Shown: in pieces, positions 1-7,861 of the stretch | How the letters are laid out: every line of letters begins with the position of its first letter | Position numbering within the stretch: the first letter of the stretch is position 1 | Origin: JBBDIX01 sp050486225 | Lineage (GTDB): Bacteria; Actinomycetota; Nitriliruptoria; Nitriliruptorales; Nitriliruptoraceae | Direction of reading: 5' to 3' | Assembly (NCBI GenBank): GCA_050486225.1 | Contig: JBJHCV010000015.1 | Span: 1 to 36,834 of the forward strand | Length of the DNA stretch: 36,834 nucleotides | Notes under the pieces: generated by a model | Told to the model about the DNA's origin: nothing | Database searches by the model: none | Seen by the model: the letters and a program-made list of their open reading frames with translations, nothing else | Program-made: the position numbers and the translations under genes

Positions 1-118
1 GGGGGGGCCCCGGGGCCCCCCCCCCCGGGCGGGGGGGCCCCCCCGGGGGGGGGGGGGGGCCCCCCCCCGGGGGGGGGGGGGGCCCCCCCGGGGGGGGGGC
101 CCCCCCGCGCCCCCCCCC
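1..118. other. G/C homopolymer block, probable assembly artefact
   Basis: The first ~118 bases are almost only alternating runs of G and C, with no A or T until position 119. Nothing else in the window resembles this. It looks like low-quality sequence at a contig end rather than biology. Codons read through it would only give Gly, Pro, Ala or Arg. No feature should be called here. Confidence 0.85.
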
Positions 119-391
119 ACCGCCGCGGCGACCGACCGATCGGCGGGGCCCCGGCTCCGAGGCCCGATCCACCTGGTCGAGAGCCGGGCCGACCCGACGG
201 CTGACGACCAGCCGCCTCCTGCAGCGTCCGACCGGTCGGCTCCCCGACCCAGCGGACGGGAGCACGCGCCGGACGAGTCGGGGTGGGTGTCGAGTCCGTC
301 GCCGGTGCCGCCCGCGGACCACGAGGCCGCGCGTGTCCCCGGCCGGTTCGGCATCCTTGCGGGTGGCCCCGGATTCGCCACGGACTGGTGA
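119..391 (+). CDS. 3' end of a truncated unidentified gene
   Basis: One frame is open from the homopolymer block to a TGA at 389-391, and its third codon positions are almost all G or C, as in the real genes here. The roughly 90 visible residues are rich in Pro, Ser, Asp and Arg, look disordered, and end in GGPGFATDW. I do not recognise the family. In other actinobacteria a DUF3499 gene often lies just upstream of the phosphomannomutase gene, so a divergent DUF3499 tail is possible, but no diagnostic motif is visible. A strong stem-loop follows 20 bases after the stop, which supports a real gene end. The 5' part is lost at the window edge or in the artefact. Confidence 0.5.
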   Translation, partial: TAAATDRSAGPRLRGPIHLVESRADPTADDQPPPAASDRSAPRPSGREHAPDESGWVSSPSPVPPADHEAARVPGRFGILAGGPGFATDW

Positions 392-411
392 ACGCTGCCG
401 GGGGCCCGCCT

Positions 412-434
412 GCCCGCCGAACTCATCGGCGGGC
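412..434 (+). terminator. Stem-loop after the truncated gene
   Basis: GCCCGCCGA and TCGGCGGGC form a perfect 9-bp inverted repeat around a 5-base loop (ACTCA). It begins 20 bases after the stop at 391 and ends 30 bases before manB. There is no T-run, which is common for actinobacterial terminator-like hairpins. Confidence 0.6.
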
Positions 435-464
435 GGCCTGACGCACGTCCTCGGGGGGTGACAC

Positions 465-1832
465 ATGGACCTGGCCGATCGCCTCGAGCGCGTCGTCAAG
501 GCATACGACGTCCGTGGCCTGGTGGACACCGAACTCGACGTCGACGTCGCGCGGGCGCTCGGCTGGGCGGCTGCGATCGTGCTCGACACTCGCCAGGGCA
601 TGGTGGTTGGGCGTGACATGCGACCGTCGTCACCGCAACTGTGTGCCGCGTTCGTGGACGGGGTCCGGCGTGCCGGGGTCGACGTCGTGGACGTGGGGCT
701 CGCGTCGACAGACCAGCTCTACCACGCGTCCGGGGTGTTCGACCTGCCCGGGGCGATGTTCACCGCGAGCCACAACCCGGCCGAGTACAACGGCATCAAG
801 CTCTGCGGGCGTGGTGCGGCGCCCGTGTCCGCGGACACCGGTCTGCGCCAGATCCGAGATCTCGCCGTCGAGGCCCCCGTGGACGGAGCGCTCACGGGAG
901 GACTCCGCCACGAGGACATGCTCGACCGCTACGCCGCGCACGTCCGTTCGTTCGCCGACCCTGCCGCGTTCGACGGACTGGAGGTCGTGGTGGACGCCGG
1001 CAACGGGATGGCGGGCCACGTGTGGCCCGCGGTCGTCGCGCCACTCGGGCTGCGCACGGACCCGTTGTACTTCGAACTGGACGGCACGTTCCCGAACCAC
1101 CCGGCCGACCCGCTCGACGACGCCAACCTTCGTGACCTGCGCGATCGGGTGGTCGAGACCGGTCGTCCCGTCGGACTGGCGTTCGACGGCGATGCCGACC
1201 GGGTGTTCGTCGTCGACGAACGCGGTCGCTCGGTGTCGGCGTCTCTGGTCGGGGCGCTCGTGGCGACACGCATGCTGCGAGACGATCCGGGGGCGACGGT
1301 CCTGGTGAACCTGATCTGTTCACGTGCCCTCACGCGGGCGGTGGAGGCCGCCGGTGGACACGCGGTGCGCACCCGGGTCGGGCACTCGTTCATCAAGCAG
1401 CGGATGGCGGAGACCGGTGCCGTCATGGCGATCGAGCACTCGGGTCACTACTACTTCCGTGACAACCATCGCGCGGACTCCGGAGCGATCGCCGCACTGC
1501 TGCTGCTCGAGGTGCTGGCGCGTTCCGGGGCGCCGCTGTCCGAACTCGTCGCGCCACACGACGACCTCGTCGCCACCGGTGAACGCAACCACGCGGTGGT
1601 CGATCCGCGCGCGGTGCTCCACGCCGTGGAGGAGGCGTTCGAGGGGCGCGGTACGGTCGACCACCTCGACGGTCTCACCGTGGACCTCGGCCCCGCGTGG
1701 TTCAATCTCCGTCCCAGCAACACGGAGTCGCTGCTGCGCCTGAACGTCGAGGCGAACGACGCCGCGGGACTGGACGCGTTGACCGACGAGGTGACCGCGA
1801 TCATCGCCTCGGCCGATCGAGTCGACGCCTGA
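465..1832 (+). CDS. manB: Phosphomannomutase/phosphoglucomutase
   Basis: Alpha-D-phosphohexomutase of 455 residues, the usual length for the bacterial PMM/PGM family. It interconverts hexose 6-phosphate and 1-phosphate through a phosphoserine enzyme, feeding GDP-mannose or glucose-1-phosphate synthesis in the cytoplasm. All four signatures are visible: the phosphoserine loop TASHNP with Ser102, the metal loop DGDADR (241-246), the sugar-selecting loop EHSGH (324-328), and the phosphate-binding loop RPSNTE starting at Arg416. The ATG at 465 follows a G-rich ribosome site (453-460). The GEHSG-type loop suggests mannose as well as glucose phosphates, and its position upstream of trm112/comF/hpf/secA matches mycobacterial pmmA/manB (Rv3257c). 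Phosphoglucosamine mutase (GlmM) is less likely given the EHSGH loop and gene context. The family is certain; substrate preference is inferred. Confidence 0.9.
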   Translation: MDLADRLERVVKAYDVRGLVDTELDVDVARALGWAAAIVLDTRQGMVVGRDMRPSSPQLCAAFVDGVRRAGVDVVDVGLASTDQLYHASGVFDLPGAMFTASHNPAEYNGIKLCGRGAAPVSADTGLRQIRDLAVEAPVDGALTGGLRHEDMLDRYAAHVRSFADPAAFDGLEVVVDAGNGMAGHVWPAVVAPLGLRTDPLYFELDGTFPNHPADPLDDANLRDLRDRVVETGRPVGLAFDGDADRVFVVDERGRSVSASLVGALVATRMLRDDPGATVLVNLICSRALTRAVEAAGGHAVRTRVGHSFIKQRMAETGAVMAIEHSGHYYFRDNHRADSGAIAALLLLEVLARSGAPLSELVAPHDDLVATGERNHAVVDPRAVLHAVEEAFEGRGTVDHLDGLTVDLGPAWFNLRPSNTESLLRLNVEANDAAGLDALTDEVTAIIASADRVDA

Positions 1833-1898
1833 CCGGCGCTTCGGTGCGGTGAGGCGGCCGGGACCGGAACTGGGACGTCTGCACGTACAGGAGTGGTC

Positions 1899-2075
1899 AT
1901 GGCACTCGACGAACGCCTCCTGGAGATCCTCGTGTGTCCCGACTGTCGATCGGGCCTCGAGCACAAGGCTCGCCGCAGGGTGCTCCTGTGTCTCGGGTGT
2001 GGCCTGGAGTACCCCGTGCGGGACGACATCCCGGTCATGCTCGTCGAGGCGGCACGCCGGGCGCGCAACAGCTGA
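1899..2075 (+). CDS. Trm112-like zinc-ribbon protein
   Basis: A 58-residue protein of the Trm112/YcaR family. It carries two cysteine pairs, CPDC (13-16) and CLGC (31-34), spaced as a zinc ribbon, followed by the family C-terminal motif YPVRDDIPVML. Eukaryotic Trm112 activates methyltransferases; bacterial members are poorly characterised but are often found beside sugar-phosphate or methyltransferase genes. The ATG at 1899 is preferred over an in-frame GTG at 1893 because AGGAG (1889-1893) lies five bases upstream of it. It sits 66 bases after manB and is probably co-transcribed. A specific partner cannot be identified from the sequence. Confidence 0.85.
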   Translation: MALDERLLEILVCPDCRSGLEHKARRRVLLCLGCGLEYPVRDDIPVMLVEAARRARNS

Positions 2076-2220
2076 TCCGGGGGTCGTCGGGCCGGGGGCT
2101 GGGCCTCGGGACGGCGCGGTCGATGTCGGTCCACAGGGCCTGGCCCGTCCGTTCCCACACGACACGGTGTCGGGGGCACGCTGCCGGACGTCACCGTCGT
2201 CGTCGCCCGGGAGGCCGGTC

Positions 2221-2865
2221 GTGTCCAGTGGACTGGTCGAACTCCTCGCTCCCGCGCGGTGCATCGCGTGTGGGGCCCGCGATGCCGATCCGTGGTGTCG
2301 GGAGTGTCGTGGCCGGCTCGACGAGTCTTCTTCGCGTTGCCTCCGATGTGCCGCGACGCGTCGTGCCGGTCATCCCTGTTGGCCTCCGGGTTCCCCGATC
2401 GACGCGACGCGCGCGGTGTACGACTACCGGTCGGTCGCTGCGCGGGGCATCCGTACGGCGAAGCTCGGGGGTGCGCACCGTGCGTGGTCGATGTTCGGAC
2501 GACTGCTCGCCGACGCGGTCCAGCGCGATCCGGTCGACGTCGACGTGGTGACGTGGGTCCCGACACCGCCGCGACGTGCCCGACGACGCGACGGTGACCA
2601 CGCGCAGCGCCTCGGGGTCGCGGTGGCGCGCGCCCTCGATGTGCCGTGCGCGGCCATGCTGCGGGTCGGCGCCCATCGGCGTGGGGACCGGTACCGATTC
2701 GCACACGACTGGTCACTGCCTGCGAGTTCGGTGCTGCTCGTCGACGACGTGGTGACCACCGGTCGAACGGCGGCCCGAGCCGCGGCGGTGCTGCGTGACG
2801 CGGGTGCCGGTGCGGTCGTGCTCGGGGTCGTGGCTCGTGCAGGGTCCCACCCCCTGCTGGGATGA
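2221..2865 (+). CDS. comF: ComF family phosphoribosyltransferase-fold protein
   Basis: A 214-residue ComF/GntX-type protein. The N-terminus has cysteine pairs forming a zinc-ribbon-like module (CIACG, CREC, CLRC within the first ~45 residues). The C-terminal half is a type I phosphoribosyltransferase fold with the PRPP-loop motif VLLVDDVVTTGRTA (171-184). In competent bacteria ComF helps import or process single-stranded DNA; the enzymatic role in actinobacteria is not established. GTG at 2221 begins the conserved region, and further in-frame upstream sequence has no family similarity. It lies between trm112 and hpf, as in mycobacteria (Rv3242c next to Rv3241c hpf), which supports orthology. 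Confidence 0.88.
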   Translation: MSSGLVELLAPARCIACGARDADPWCRECRGRLDESSSRCLRCAATRRAGHPCWPPGSPIDATRAVYDYRSVAARGIRTAKLGGAHRAWSMFGRLLADAVQRDPVDVDVVTWVPTPPRRARRRDGDHAQRLGVAVARALDVPCAAMLRVGAHRRGDRYRFAHDWSLPASSVLLVDDVVTTGRTAARAAAVLRDAGAGAVVLGVVARAGSHPLLG

Positions 2866-2902
2866 CCTCGTGATCCGCGGGCCGACGAACGTCGACGAGG
2901 TC
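2864..2902 (+). terminator. Stem-loop at the comF stop codon
   Basis: GACCTCGT (2864-2871) and ACGAGGTC (2895-2902) form a perfect 8-bp stem that includes the last bases of the comF stop codon, with a 23-base GC-rich loop. It may end the comF transcript ahead of the hpf promoter. No T-run is present. Confidence 0.4.
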
Positions 2903-2938
2903 CCGGGCAGGGTGGCGACATCCCGGTGGCGGATTCCC

Positions 2939-2966
2939 TCGACAGGGGGACTCCCGGTGCTAGGTT
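2939..2966 (+). promoter_or_regulatory. Promoter upstream of hpf
   Basis: TCGACA (2939-2944) and TAGGTT (2961-2966) are separated by 16 bases and match an actinobacterial housekeeping promoter (five of six bases at -35; T, A and the last T at -10). Transcription would start near 2973, giving either a ~185-base leader to hpf or a leaderless start at the ATG at 2973. Confidence 0.55.
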
Positions 2967-2972
2967 CGGCAC

Positions 2973-3059
2973 ATGGCCGGGGATGTGGTCCCCGCCTCGT
3001 CGACACGTCCCGGTCGTACGTCCGGTCGGGCACCCCGACGCTCCCGTCGAGGTGCGTGA
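2973..3059 (+). CDS. Possible leaderless 28-residue upstream ORF
   Basis: An ATG lies exactly six bases after the -10 hexamer TAGGTT, the spacing of leaderless actinobacterial transcripts. It opens a 28-codon frame ending in TGA at 3057-3059 with an arginine-rich C-terminus. It has no recognised family. Only about 60% of its third positions are G or C, lower than in real genes here, so it may simply be leader sequence. If translated, it could tune hpf expression. Confidence 0.25.
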   Translation: MAGDVVPASSTRPGRTSGRAPRRSRRGA

Positions 3060-3158
3060 CCACCGCGCACGGAAGCGGGCTGGGCGCGGATCGCCGCACC
3101 TGACGGGGTGCGGACAGGACCCCGCGTCCTCGGACGCGGCCGTCGACGAGGAGTGGCC

Positions 3159-3497
3159 GTGCGTGTCCAGGTGACCACGAAGAACTGCGACGTCGATCCC
3201 GGGGTGCAGCAGGAGGCGATCGCGAAGCTGTCGAAGGTTCGACGGCAGTTCGATCACTTCATCGACATGGAGGTCATCTTCACCGAGGAGCACAATCCTC
3301 GGATCCACGACGCCGTGCACTGCGAGGTCGTGCTCCACACCAAGCGGCACGTGTTGACGGCATCGGCGGCGGGGCCGGACGCCATGACCGCCGTGGACCG
3401 TGTCGAACCGAAGATCGTTCGTCGCGTGCGCAAGCTCAAGACTCGCCTGGTCAAGCGTCCGCGGCAGCTCGCTGCCGCCGGCGCACGCATCGCCTGA
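3159..3497 (+). CDS. hpf: Ribosome hibernation-promoting factor, HPF/RaiA family
   Basis: A 112-residue protein of the HPF/RaiA family, which binds the 30S decoding centre and idles ribosomes under starvation or cold. The pattern fits: VRVQVTTKNCDVDPG at the N-terminus, a middle segment with VIFTEEHNPRIHDAVHCEV, and a basic C-terminal helix starting near DAMTAVDRVEPK. The GTG at 3159 is chosen because AGGAG (3149-3153) is five bases upstream; an in-frame GTG at 3153 overlaps that site. It is the short form: the C-terminal dimerisation domain of long HPF, usual in many actinobacteria (~220 residues), is absent, since a TGA follows after the basic tail. Its position directly before secA is conserved in actinobacteria. 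Confidence 0.88.
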   Translation: MRVQVTTKNCDVDPGVQQEAIAKLSKVRRQFDHFIDMEVIFTEEHNPRIHDAVHCEVVLHTKRHVLTASAAGPDAMTAVDRVEPKIVRRVRKLKTRLVKRPRQLAAAGARIA

Positions 3498-3515
3498 CGG
3501 GACTGCGGCCCTCCG

Positions 3516-3539
3516 CCCGCACCGGTGGCGCGGTGCGGG
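3516..3539 (+). terminator. Stem-loop between hpf and secA
   Basis: CCCGCACCG (3516-3524) and CGGTGCGGG (3531-3539) form a perfect 9-bp stem with a 6-base loop, 18 bases after the hpf stop. It could terminate or attenuate hpf transcription before secA. There is no T-run. Confidence 0.6.
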
Positions 3540-3651
3540 TCGGCCGGGTCCGTCCGGGGGGTGGGCACGCCGTCCTCCCGTGTGCCTCGCGTACCATCGC
3601 GGCGCTCTCCGGCGCCCCGGGGAGCGCCAGTTCGAGGGAAGACGCGGTGAC

Positions 3652-6459
3652 ATGGGTGTGCTCGACAGGCTGCTGCGGGCAGGCGAGGGACGCAGGGCAC
3701 GGGAACTCCAGCAGGTGGTCGAGGCGGTCAACCGCCTTGCCGACGACGTGGAACGTCTCACCGACGACGAACTGCGCGCACGTACCGGCGAGTTCCGCTC
3801 GCGGCTCGAGAGGGGCGAGCCCCTCGACGACCTGCAGGCGGAGGCCTTCGCGGTGGTGCGTGAGTCCGCTTGGCGTGTGCTCGGAGAGCGCCCCTACGAC
3901 GTGCAGGTGTTCGGAGGAGCGGCGCTCCACGACGGCAACATCGCGGAGATGAAGACCGGTGAGGGAAAGACCCTCACCTCCACGATGCCCGTCTACCTCA
4001 ACGCGCTGACCGGTCGTGGCGTCCACATCGTCACGGTCAACGAGTACCTCGCGACCCGGGACGCGGACTGGATGGGTCGCGTCCATCGCTTCCTGGGTCT
4101 CGAGGTCGACGTCGTGCGGTCCGGACAGACCCGCGACGACAAGCGCGCCGCGTACCTCGCCGACATCACCTACGGGACCAACAACGAGTTCGGGTTCGAC
4201 TACCTGCGCGACAACATGGCGCTCGAACGCGCCCGCCAGGTCCAGCGGGGCCACCACATGGCGCTCGTCGACGAGGTCGACTCGATCCTGGTCGACGAGG
4301 CCCGCACCCCGTTGATCATCTCCGGGCCAGCAGCCCAGTCGGCGGACCTCTACACCATCTTCTCGCGAAGGGTCGTGCCGAACCTGACCCGAGGGGAGGA
4401 GGGCGACGGCCCCGGTGAGGCCACGGGTGACTACGTCATCGACGAGGCCAAGCGGACCGTCGCGGTCACCGAGGAGGGCATCGCGAAGGTCGAGCGGTTG
4501 CTGGGGGTCGGCAACCTGTACGAGCAGGTGAACACGCCGCTCATCCACCATCTGCAGAACGCCCTGCGCGCGAAGGACCTCTACCGCCGGGACCGCGAGT
4601 ACATCGTGGTCGACGGCGAGGTCAGGATCGTCGACGAGAACACCGGGCGTGTCCTCACCGGCCGCCGGTACTCCGAGGGGCTGCACCAGGCCATCGAGGC
4701 CAAGGAGGGGGTGCAGATCAAGGAGGAGAACCAGACGCTCGCGACGATCACCCTCCAGAACTACTACCGGACCTACGAGAAGCTGGCGGGGATGACCGGC
4801 ACCGCGAAGACGGAGGAGGTCGAGTTCCTCGAGATCTACGACCTCGGGGTCGTCGAGGTGCCGACGAACCGACCCGTGGTCCGGGTCGACGCGCCCGACC
4901 TCATCTACAAGTCGGAGGACGCGAAGTTCGACGCCGCTGCCGAGGAGATCCGCCGGCGGCACGAGACGGGTCAGCCCGTGCTGGTCGGGACCACCTCGGT
5001 GGAGAAGTCGGAACGCCTGTCGAGCATGCTCACGCGCATGGGTGTCGCCCACGAGGTCCTCAACGCGAAGAACCACGCTCGGGAGGCTGACATCGTCGCG
5101 CAGGCGGGCCGCCTCGGGGCGGTCACGGTGTCGACGAACATGGCCGGTCGAGGCACCGACATCGTGCTCGGCGGGAACCCGGAGCACCTCGCCGGCATGG
5201 AGGTCCGGCGGCTCGGGGACGTGAGCGAGGAGAAGGCCGAGCAGGTGCGCAGGGCGGCGATCGAACGCTTCACACCGGAGTGCCGTGCCGAGGGAGATCG
5301 GGTGCGGGAGCTGGGTGGCCTGTACGTGCTCGGGACCGAGCGGCACGAGTCCCGTCGGATCGACAACCAGCTTCGCGGGCGATCGGGACGTCAGGGGGAC
5401 CCCGGAGGCAGCCAGTTCTTCCTGTCGCTGCAGGACGACCTGATGCGCCTGTTCAACGCCGGCGCGGTCGACCGGATCATGACCCGGCTCAACATGCCGG
5501 AGGACATGCCGATCGAGCACAAGTGGGTCACCCGCGCGGTCGCCAACGCACAGCAGCAGGTCGAGTCGGTCAACTTCGACCGCCGCAAGAACGTCCTCAA
5601 GTACGACGACGTGATGAACGAACAGCGCAAGGTGGTCTACGGGCAGCGTCAGGGTCTGCTCGAGGGTGACGTCGAGGTGATCGAGGAACTGGCCCAGAAG
5701 TACCTGAGTGACACGATCGACGCGCTCGTCGAGGAGCACTGCCCAGACGGGGTGTACCCGGAGGAGTGGGATCTGGACGGGCTCACGGTCCGCTTGACCC
5801 AGATGTACGACCACGGGGTCGATCTCACGGCCGTGGACCTGGAGACCACCGGTCGAGACGAACTCGTCGACCTGATCTGGTCGGACGCCGCCGACGCCTA
5901 CGAACGTCGGGAGCAGGAGGTCGGTGGACCGGAGGTCATGCGCGAGGTGGAACGTCGCGTCGTGCTGAGCGTCGTCGACCGCAAGTGGCGTGAGCACCTG
6001 TACGAGATGGACGCCCTGCGTGACGGGATCGGCCTGCGCGCCGTCGGCCAGCGCGACCCGCTCACCGAGTACCAACGTGAGGCGTACGACTCCTTCGTCG
6101 CGATGATGTCGGGGCTCAAGGAGGAGGCGGTCACCTACTTCTTCCGTGTCCCCGTGACCCGGTCCGAGAGCGACCCAGCGGCATCGGCCGCGGAAGCCGC
6201 ACCGTCACCTGCGTCCGTTGCGGAGGCGATCCCGCTCGAGGGAGCCGACGAGGCAGCACGACTCACGTACCGGTCGGGTTCCGGGGGAGGAGCCGCCACG
6301 ACCGACGGCGCGGGCCGCACGGTGCAGCGCCGCGACGACGGGTCCACGGTCCGGCAGGTCTCTGTGGGCGGCACCTATCGCAGCGACGACAAGGTCGGTC
6401 GCAACGATCCGTGTCCCTGCGGAAGCGGCCAGAAGTTCAAGCGCTGTCACGGCGCGTAG
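3652..6459 (+). CDS. secA: Preprotein translocase ATPase SecA
   Basis: SecA of 935 residues, the motor ATPase that drives unfolded preproteins through SecYEG. Visible elements are the Walker A region MKTGEGKT (100-107), Walker B DEVD (207-210), the preprotein-crosslinking and second nucleotide-binding domains (VLVGTTSVEKSE, then NMAGRGTDI, and the LRGRSGRQGDPG motif), the helical scaffold, a low-complexity Ala/Ser/Glu linker, and a C-terminal SEC-C zinc finger with Cys921, Cys923, Cys932 and His933. The zinc finger normally contacts SecB or ribosomes. The ATG at 3652 starts the conserved MGVLDRLLRAGEG; the frame is open further upstream but not conserved. This is the housekeeping SecA1 type by length and context (hpf-secA). 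The 3' end overlaps the convergent gene by 13 bases. Confidence 0.97.
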   Translation: MGVLDRLLRAGEGRRARELQQVVEAVNRLADDVERLTDDELRARTGEFRSRLERGEPLDDLQAEAFAVVRESAWRVLGERPYDVQVFGGAALHDGNIAEMKTGEGKTLTSTMPVYLNALTGRGVHIVTVNEYLATRDADWMGRVHRFLGLEVDVVRSGQTRDDKRAAYLADITYGTNNEFGFDYLRDNMALERARQVQRGHHMALVDEVDSILVDEARTPLIISGPAAQSADLYTIFSRRVVPNLTRGEEGDGPGEATGDYVIDEAKRTVAVTEEGIAKVERLLGVGNLYEQVNTPLIHHLQNALRAKDLYRRDREYIVVDGEVRIVDENTGRVLTGRRYSEGLHQAIEAKEGVQIKEENQTLATITLQNYYRTYEKLAGMTGTAKTEEVEFLEIYDLGVVEVPTNRPVVRVDAPDLIYKSEDAKFDAAAEEIRRRHETGQPVLVGTTSVEKSERLSSMLTRMGVAHEVLNAKNHAREADIVAQAGRLGAVTVSTNMAGRGTDIVLGGNPEHLAGMEVRRLGDVSEEKAEQVRRAAIERFTPECRAEGDRVRELGGLYVLGTERHESRRIDNQLRGRSGRQGDPGGSQFFLSLQDDLMRLFNAGAVDRIMTRLNMPEDMPIEHKWVTRAVANAQQQVESVNFDRRKNVLKYDDVMNEQRKVVYGQRQGLLEGDVEVIEELAQKYLSDTIDALVEEHCPDGVYPEEWDLDGLTVRLTQMYDHGVDLTAVDLETTGRDELVDLIWSDAADAYERREQEVGGPEVMREVERRVVLSVVDRKWREHLYEMDALRDGIGLRAVGQRDPLTEYQREAYDSFVAMMSGLKEEAVTYFFRVPVTRSESDPAASAAEAAPSPASVAEAIPLEGADEAARLTYRSGSGGGAATTDGAGRTVQRRDDGSTVRQVSVGGTYRSDDKVGRNDPCPCGSGQKFKRCHGA

Positions 6460-6926
6460 GTCCCTGCCCCGGACGCCGCGTGCCGGGCGTCCGACCCCGT
6501 GAACACGTCGTCGAACGCGTCCGGTGCCGCACGCTCCCGGACCGGGGCCGACGCCGTGCGAAGCGGAGCGAGGCCGTCCTCGGGCGCCGTCAGTTCGACG
6601 GCCCTCCACAGGCCGTGGTGGATCTCCAGGCGAACGGCGACCGCGGTGACGCGGGTCGTCGTCTGGATGGTCACGGCGGCCTCGCAGACGCCGTCCCGGG
6701 GCTGGTGGGCGTGCACCCGACGGACGGTGGCTCCGCTGCCGCGTGGTGCCCGCAGGAGTTGCGCCGTGAGCTGTCGTTCGAGCGCAGGTGCGGTCAGGTC
6801 GCGCAGTTGACGGAACGACCGTCGGCCCGCACGCACGTCGAGCCACACCTGGACGAGCAGGGCCGCGAGCCGTGCGGGGTCCGGACGCGAGTCAGGACGT
6901 CGCGTCGGCCGTGACGGCGCCGTCAT
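6447..6926 (-). CDS. Rv3235 family protein (DUF6459-like)
   Basis: A 159-residue protein resembling the actinobacterial Rv3235 family, whose function is unknown. The supporting pattern is an N-terminal basic, disordered segment, then a helix with LVQVWLDVRAGRRSFRQL, then a strand-rich part with VRRVHAHQPRDGVCEAAV and a final VRLEIHHGLWRAVEL. The family typically sits beside secA, as here (13-base tail-to-tail overlap). The ATG at 6926 forms an ATGA overlap with the stop of the upstream membrane-protein gene, so the two are translationally coupled. No catalytic residues or membrane segment are visible. The alternative is a generic hypothetical protein, but the context makes the family call fairly good. 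Confidence 0.7.
   Translation of the reverse strand: MTAPSRPTRRPDSRPDPARLAALLVQVWLDVRAGRRSFRQLRDLTAPALERQLTAQLLRAPRGSGATVRRVHAHQPRDGVCEAAVTIQTTTRVTAVAVRLEIHHGLWRAVELTAPEDGLAPLRTASAPVRERAAPDAFDDVFTGSDARHAASGAGTYAP
6470..6493 (+). terminator. Stem-loop after secA, inside the convergent gene
   Basis: CGGACGCC (6470-6477) and GGCGTCCG (6486-6493) form an 8-bp perfect stem with an 8-base loop, starting 11 bases after the secA stop. It lies within the last codons of the opposing Rv3235-like gene, so it would be both a terminator for secA and coding sequence on the other strand. Confidence 0.5.
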
Positions 6927-7708
6927 CGTCCCGTCCCCGGGTGCACGGTCCCGGCGACGACGAAACCGTCCAGGTGGCGCCGGAGCAGGACCGGGGTGTC
7001 GACCGTTCGGCCGTCGGGCGTCCGCGCCCGGGCGTGGACCCTCCAGGGCCACGCGTCCGTTCGTTCGAGCGTGACCACGGAGACGTCGACGTAACCCGCC
7101 TCGACGAGCGCCTCCGACGCCGCGAGCAGTTCGGTCGGATCGTCCACGGGCACGCCGACGAGCGGCGAGTGGTCACGAGGTGGCATGGGCAGGTGCCACG
7201 GTTCGCCTGCAGCGTCCGGGACGACCCCGCGGGTGCGGACGGGAACACCGAGCCGGACGCGGGTCGCTTCGCCGTCGCGTCGGACGGCACCGAGCACCGT
7301 CACCACGGCCACGTCGCCGTCGAGCTGTTCCACCCCCTCCACTGCGAGGACGTCGACGGTCGTGGCGGTCCCGGGCCGCGCGACGAGCCAGTCGTGGGCG
7401 TGCACCGTGGCGACGGCGCCGGCCGCGGCCGGTCCCGTCGATGCACGCCACGCACCCTGGACCTGCACGGCGTCGACCAACGGTTCCACGGGATGGTCGT
7501 GCGCATGCGCGTGCGGGCCGGGGGTCGCCGCCGGGGCCGGGGCCGCTGCATCGGCGGGCGGAGCAGAAGGTGGACGCATCGCCACGAGCACGGCGGCCAC
7601 CACGACCCACGGGACCGTGAGTCCGGCGATCAGCATCGCGCGGGTGTGTCGTGGACGATGCTCCGTGTGGTCGTCGAGCCAGGTCCGTTCGAGTTCGAGA
7701 TCCTGCAT
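6923..7708 (-). CDS. Membrane-anchored extracytoplasmic protein, unknown function
   Basis: A 261-residue protein with a short acidic/basic cytoplasmic N-terminus, one transmembrane helix at about 23-44, a Pro/Ala-rich linker containing a small histidine cluster (HAHAHDH, 66-72), and an outside region of roughly 180 residues with two alpha+beta repeats. The architecture (one helix, then two small alpha+beta domains) resembles TcpC-type or NTF2-like accessory proteins, but I cannot confirm that. The ATG at 7708 is preferred because GGGGGCGG precedes it; an alternative ATG at 7741 would add 11 residues. The stop overlaps the next gene by four bases, so it is the first gene of a two-gene minus-strand operon with the Rv3235-like gene, divergent from sigR. 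The histidine cluster could bind metal. Confidence 0.7.
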   Translation of the reverse strand: MQDLELERTWLDDHTEHRPRHTRAMLIAGLTVPWVVVAAVLVAMRPPSAPPADAAAPAPAATPGPHAHAHDHPVEPLVDAVQVQGAWRASTGPAAAGAVATVHAHDWLVARPGTATTVDVLAVEGVEQLDGDVAVVTVLGAVRRDGEATRVRLGVPVRTRGVVPDAAGEPWHLPMPPRDHSPLVGVPVDDPTELLAASEALVEAGYVDVSVVTLERTDAWPWRVHARARTPDGRTVDTPVLLRRHLDGFVVAGTVHPGTGR

Positions 7709-7739
7709 GTGCCGCCCCCGTTGTTCGTGTGCCGCGAGC

Positions 7740-7833
7740 ATGCCACGAGAGTCCGTCACATGCAATTTCAATGCGTCTCGATCCTTTTGATGAATGCTGT
7801 CTCCGGCGGGCACCGGCAGGCCCCACGTAGGCT
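7740..7833. promoter_or_regulatory. AT-enriched divergent control region upstream of sigR
   Basis: The 153-base gap between the minus-strand membrane-protein gene and sigR contains the most AT-rich stretch nearby (about 7760-7800). Near sigR it has TAGGCT (7828-7833), followed by GCGA, about 28 bases before the ATG. The same TAGGCTGCGA string occurs at 8768-8777 upstream of the epimerase gene, so it may be a shared -10 region. I see no clear GGAAT/GTT SigR-type pair. Confidence 0.35.
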
Positions 7834-7861
7834 GCGACCCACCCCCGCGTGGAGTGCGCCC

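Noticed and set aside
2424..3761. 445-residue minus-strand frame over comF, hpf and secA start
   Set aside because: Crosses three real genes and the comF/hpf promoter; composition is arginine/serine/proline-rich.
3451..6075. 874-residue open frame on the minus strand opposite secA
   Set aside because: It is fully antisense to secA, which has complete family motifs. The long frame results from high GC and codon bias (few stops on the opposite strand).
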